64,000 nt of DNA from Sediminibacterium sp. (lineage in GTDB: Bacteria > Bacteroidota > Bacteroidia > Chitinophagales > Chitinophagaceae), in assembly GCF_030695065.1 (NCBI RefSeq), contig NZ_JAUYTR010000011.1, forward strand, positions 434,001-498,000. The letters run 5' to 3'. This document shows positions 61,696 to 64,000 of the stretch, piece after piece (position 1 is the first letter of the stretch; every line of letters starts with the position of its first letter). The translations under genes and the position numbers were made by a program. Under the pieces are notes generated by a model that saw only the letters and a list, made by a program, of their open reading frames with translations, searched no databases and was not told the DNA's origin.

Positions 61696-62013
61696 TTAAG
61701 AAAATTTGGGGGGCTGGAAGATACTATAATATGCTTCGGTATTGAAGGCTACATTGTAGAGAGGATATTTGTCAGATTGAAATACTGGTTTATTAACCTG
61801 CGTTTTTGAGAAAGACCCATGAAATGCTGAAGCTGTACAGCAGGAACAAGTGCAAAAAGGAGTGCAAGATTCTGAAGTGTGTTTGTGTTCCTGATGATTA
61901 TCAGTCGCTGAAATTTTTACCTGGGCATTTACATTACACTCTCTGCTATCGCCACATGGAAGGCATGACAGATAAAGGAGTAGAAAGCCCATTATGAAAA
62001 ATAAATATTTCAT
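61696..62013 (-). CDS. DUF6660-like Cys-rich small protein
   Basis: Start at 62013 gives 105 residues: signal (MKYLFFIMGFLLLYLSC), then LPCGDSREC, a His/Glu stretch (DNHQEHKHTSESC) and TPFCTCSCCTASAF. An ATG at 62085 would add 24 unlikely residues. The CPCGD.REC and CTCSCC patterns match DUF6660, usual at the head of Bacteroidota metal-efflux operons. Ten Cys and several His suggest periplasmic metal binding. The -7 element at 62020-62027 ends only 6 bases before the ATG. Confidence 0.8.
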   Translation of the reverse strand: MKYLFFIMGFLLLYLSCLPCGDSRECNVNAQVKISATDNHQEHKHTSESCTPFCTCSCCTASAFHGSFSKTQVNKPVFQSDKYPLYNVAFNTEAYYSIFQPPKFS

Positions 62014-62019
62014 TGTCCG

Positions 62020-62027
62020 CAAAAGTA
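62020..62027 (-). promoter_or_regulatory. Bacteroidota -7 promoter element of the czc operon (TACTTTTG)
   Basis: Perfect TAnnTTTG on the minus strand, 6 bases before the ATG of the DUF6660-like gene; transcription would begin at or near the start codon, giving an almost leaderless message. A TTG lies 13 bases upstream, too close for a normal -33 element. Confidence 0.5.
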
Positions 62028-62139
62028 ACCTCTTATGTTGCAAATTCTTAAAAATTAGGCATGTAAAATGGCAATGTGGTTGCAAAAAGCGGAAAAATCA
62101 GGCTGTTTTTCCTCATTTCGACAACCAAACCAAAGTAAA

Positions 62140-63372
62140 CTAAAGAACAAGATTCGCTACTTTAATCGTTTTCTCTTTATCATCAGTCCATGCAAAAATT
62201 ATATTATTACCTGCTTTTGTCATCTGTGGAAAACCGCTTGATCTTGATTCCGCTGAAGCGGCCACGGTAAATGAAGATTCTTTTTTACCATTATTATAAG
62301 CCTTTACAGCTTTTATTACAGAACCTTCCATCCAGCTTACTATAGCTGTATTCTCATCCAACATCACTACATCCACACGGCCAATTCCCTTTCCTTCATC
62401 AATACGAAGGGGACTATTAAATGTAGCACCACCATCATTGGAAAAAACAATATTTACCTGTGCATTCTTTTCAGGTGATGTAAACCATGCAACCGCAACA
62501 CTATTGCCCATAGCATCAATCCTGGGCCCGTTTACAGGACATCCGGCAATTTTCCAACTATCGGTAAATATTGGTTTAGGTGCAGTCCACTGACCATTCA
62601 CAAACCTTACAATAGATATGTCTCTAATTTCTTCTTCTGACCTGTCTCTGTAAACCACCACGGGCCCATTCGCCGTAATAGCAGCACTTGTCTGGCAACA
62701 ATCACATACCCTGTTATCCAATTCCCATTCGCTTGATTTCTTTCCCTGCTTATCTACTATTGCACCTCGTATTGTCATTTGACCATGGTGACCTTCACTG
62801 TGTCCTCCATTCCCTTCCATAACAGAGTTTCGCCCATCCAGCCATGAAATGAAATAGTTTTCTCCGTATGGTATCATTGAAACAAAACCATGCTCCGCTA
62901 TCTTGCCATCATCATGCAGAATTTTTGACGAACTCCATGTTTTTCCTTGGTCAGCAGAGGTAACTATTTTTACATCGTATGTATAAGTACCCTTTTCGCT
63001 TTTCTCTAAATAATGTGCTATCATATTTTTTGCTCCATCCGCAGCTACCAGTGGATAGTCTGCCCAATTAACAAACCAATTATCCCCTGAACTGATTACC
63101 ATTGGTTCTGACCACAACTCATTATTCAATGTTGAAATTTTCAATATACTCTTTCCCTTTGTTTTCTCAATCCATGATAAATACACCAACCCATTTTTAT
63201 CTGTAAACAGATATGGCTCGGCACTGGCTGTGTCTGCCGGTGATTCTAACTCTTTTAAATTGCTGGTTTCTGCAAGCGCAGATTGAGATTTCTTATTGTC
63301 AGATTCTTTTGATGAATCTTTACAAGAGGATATTACAATTACAACAATTAAAGCACATAGTAACTTATTCAT
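62140..63372 (-). CDS. Lipoprotein with sialidase-like (BNR) propeller
   Basis: A 410-residue lipoprotein (VIVISSCKDS). Asp-box/BNR-like repeats: TSADQGKTWSSSKIL, FSNDGGATFNSPLRID, and GVSMIPYGENYF-type strands make a six-bladed propeller. No sialidase catalytic triad is evident, so it is probably not an exo-sialidase; annotators often call such proteins 'exo-alpha-sialidase'. CDCCQTSAAI near residue 200 is a Cys cluster that could bind metal. It overlaps the TlpA-like gene by 8 bases and lies upstream of the DUF6660/czc block. Confidence 0.85.
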   Translation of the reverse strand: MNKLLCALIVVIVISSCKDSSKESDNKKSQSALAETSNLKELESPADTASAEPYLFTDKNGLVYLSWIEKTKGKSILKISTLNNELWSEPMVISSGDNWFVNWADYPLVAADGAKNMIAHYLEKSEKGTYTYDVKIVTSADQGKTWSSSKILHDDGKIAEHGFVSMIPYGENYFISWLDGRNSVMEGNGGHSEGHHGQMTIRGAIVDKQGKKSSEWELDNRVCDCCQTSAAITANGPVVVYRDRSEEEIRDISIVRFVNGQWTAPKPIFTDSWKIAGCPVNGPRIDAMGNSVAVAWFTSPEKNAQVNIVFSNDGGATFNSPLRIDEGKGIGRVDVVMLDENTAIVSWMEGSVIKAVKAYNNGKKESSFTVAASAESRSSGFPQMTKAGNNIIFAWTDDKEKTIKVANLVL

Positions 63373-63889
63373 TTTTATTTATGATTTTAAGGATGGCATC
63401 AATATTACTTTTCTCGTCCCATTTGCGGTATCCTGATTCAGAAAAAACCAGTTTGCCTTTTTTATTAAAGATAAAAGTTGTTGGAAGACTTTGAATACCT
63501 AATTCTTCGCTGTTTTGTATTTGAACATATTTGAATGGATAGGCATGCAGTTTTCTAAATGTGTCAATCTCTTCAAAAGCTTCGGCTGAAGCCAATAAGA
63601 ATACAACATTTTCATTTTGTAAAAACTGCTGGGCTTTTTCAATCGAAGGCATTTCTTGAAGACAAAGTTTGCACCAGGTGGCCCAAATATTAATAAAGAT
63701 TGCTTTTCCTTCATACTGGTTTAAATCAAGCGGCTCATTTTTTAAGTCAGTTAATTTTATTTTATCTATTTCCCTGTCAGGTTGAGGAATTACAACAGGG
63801 TTCGTTTTATTTACACTGTTACAACTAATTAAACCAATTAAAATAACACCGATGATGTTTTGTATGATAGTCATTTTTTCTCTTTTCAA
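63365..63889 (-). CDS. TlpA-like thioredoxin-fold lipoprotein
   Basis: A 174-residue lipoprotein (LIGLISCNSV). Redox motif WCKLC in WATWCKLCLQEMP near residue 75, cis-Pro in QSLPTTFIFNKKG. Family members reduce periplasmic disulfides, for example in cytochrome c or copper-site assembly. ATGs at 63889 or 63874 are both possible starts. It overlaps the sialidase-like gene by 8 bases and is 8 bases after the His-rich protein gene, so the three probably form an operon. Confidence 0.9.
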   Translation of the reverse strand: MKREKMTIIQNIIGVILIGLISCNSVNKTNPVVIPQPDREIDKIKLTDLKNEPLDLNQYEGKAIFINIWATWCKLCLQEMPSIEKAQQFLQNENVVFLLASAEAFEEIDTFRKLHAYPFKYVQIQNSEELGIQSLPTTFIFNKKGKLVFSESGYRKWDEKSNIDAILKIINKNE

Positions 63890-63897
63890 TATTAAGT

Positions 63898-64000
63898 TTA
63901 AGGATGGTGCAAATTATGTACATGATGTAAGGAATCCATGGTGTGGTGATGACAAATATGGTGGCCCGGATGATGGTCACAATTTGTATGATGGTGATTA
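63898..64000 (-). CDS. C-terminal part of a His-rich protein, cut by window edge
   Basis: The frame runs from the right edge to a TAA at 63898-63900. The visible 33 or so residues carry 15 His and two Cys (NHHHTNCDHHPGHHICHHHT, then HHVHNLHHP). Only a metal-binding or metal-storage tail would normally look like this. The rest of the protein lies outside the window. The stop is 8 bases before the TlpA-like gene. Confidence 0.75.
   Translation of the reverse strand, partial: NHHHTNCDHHPGHHICHHHTMDSLHHVHNLHHP

Overview
The window reads as chromosomal DNA of a low-GC Bacteroidota bacterium, most like the Chitinophagaceae (Sediminibacterium-like). Supporting signs are a GldA-type ABC ATPase, a fused gamma-alpha KorA, a fused E1 alpha-beta ketoacid dehydrogenase, a propeller-type sensor kinase, many secreted proteins of unknown function, and promoters with the Bacteroidota -7 element TAnnTTTG about 20 bases before start codons. 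The assignment is inference from gene content; no rRNA or tRNA gene is present to test it.

Left part (1 to about 32.8 kb) is ordinary core genome. In order: 5'-truncated pyrD and a TerC metal exporter; a large outer-membrane propeller/barrel protein; a metallo-beta-lactamase-fold hydrolase; an unknown secreted protein with a CHAT/caspase-like His/Cys pair; a phosphate-type block (response regulator, kinase, PhoU-like protein, Pit transporter); galE; prfA with two paralogous secreted proteins; a propeller sensor kinase, a NarL-type regulator and a secreted protein linked by two near-identical palindromes; gldA-like ATPase, enolase, ftsB/divIC-like gene, nth, a GH43 glycosidase, korA, a Bax-inhibitor-like protein, fused ketoacid dehydrogenase E1 and a serine hydrolase.

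Junction (about 32.8 to 34.3 kb) is a scrap zone: the C-terminal half of a DUF1501 gene, the 3' tail of a second serine hydrolase, and a decayed PAP2-phosphatase-like gene. One deletion can explain the first two.

Right part (34.4 to 64 kb) is an accessory region devoted to metals and redox, nearly all on the minus strand. It holds a kinase/regulator pair with a PepSY-like protein; a porin, Rieske and di-heme cytochrome operon opposite a DtxR-family regulator, with DtxR-box-like palindromes between them; an ArsR-controlled operon with a MerT-MerP fusion carrying an extra C-terminal domain, a GDCCVxC protein, a small membrane protein and a bleomycin-resistance-like protein, but no mercuric reductase; a Zn/Cd/Pb-type P-type ATPase plus the 3' remnant of a second copy; a SulP-STAS-carbonic anhydrase fusion, a CzcD exporter and an MgtC-like protein; and a czc-type RND efflux operon whose inner-membrane pump is fused to its outer-membrane channel. 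Around these lie small Cys- or His-rich proteins and several peptides of 25-47 residues that are easy to miss. No integrase, transposase, CRISPR array or RNA gene was seen, so how the accessory region arrived is not shown by the sequence.
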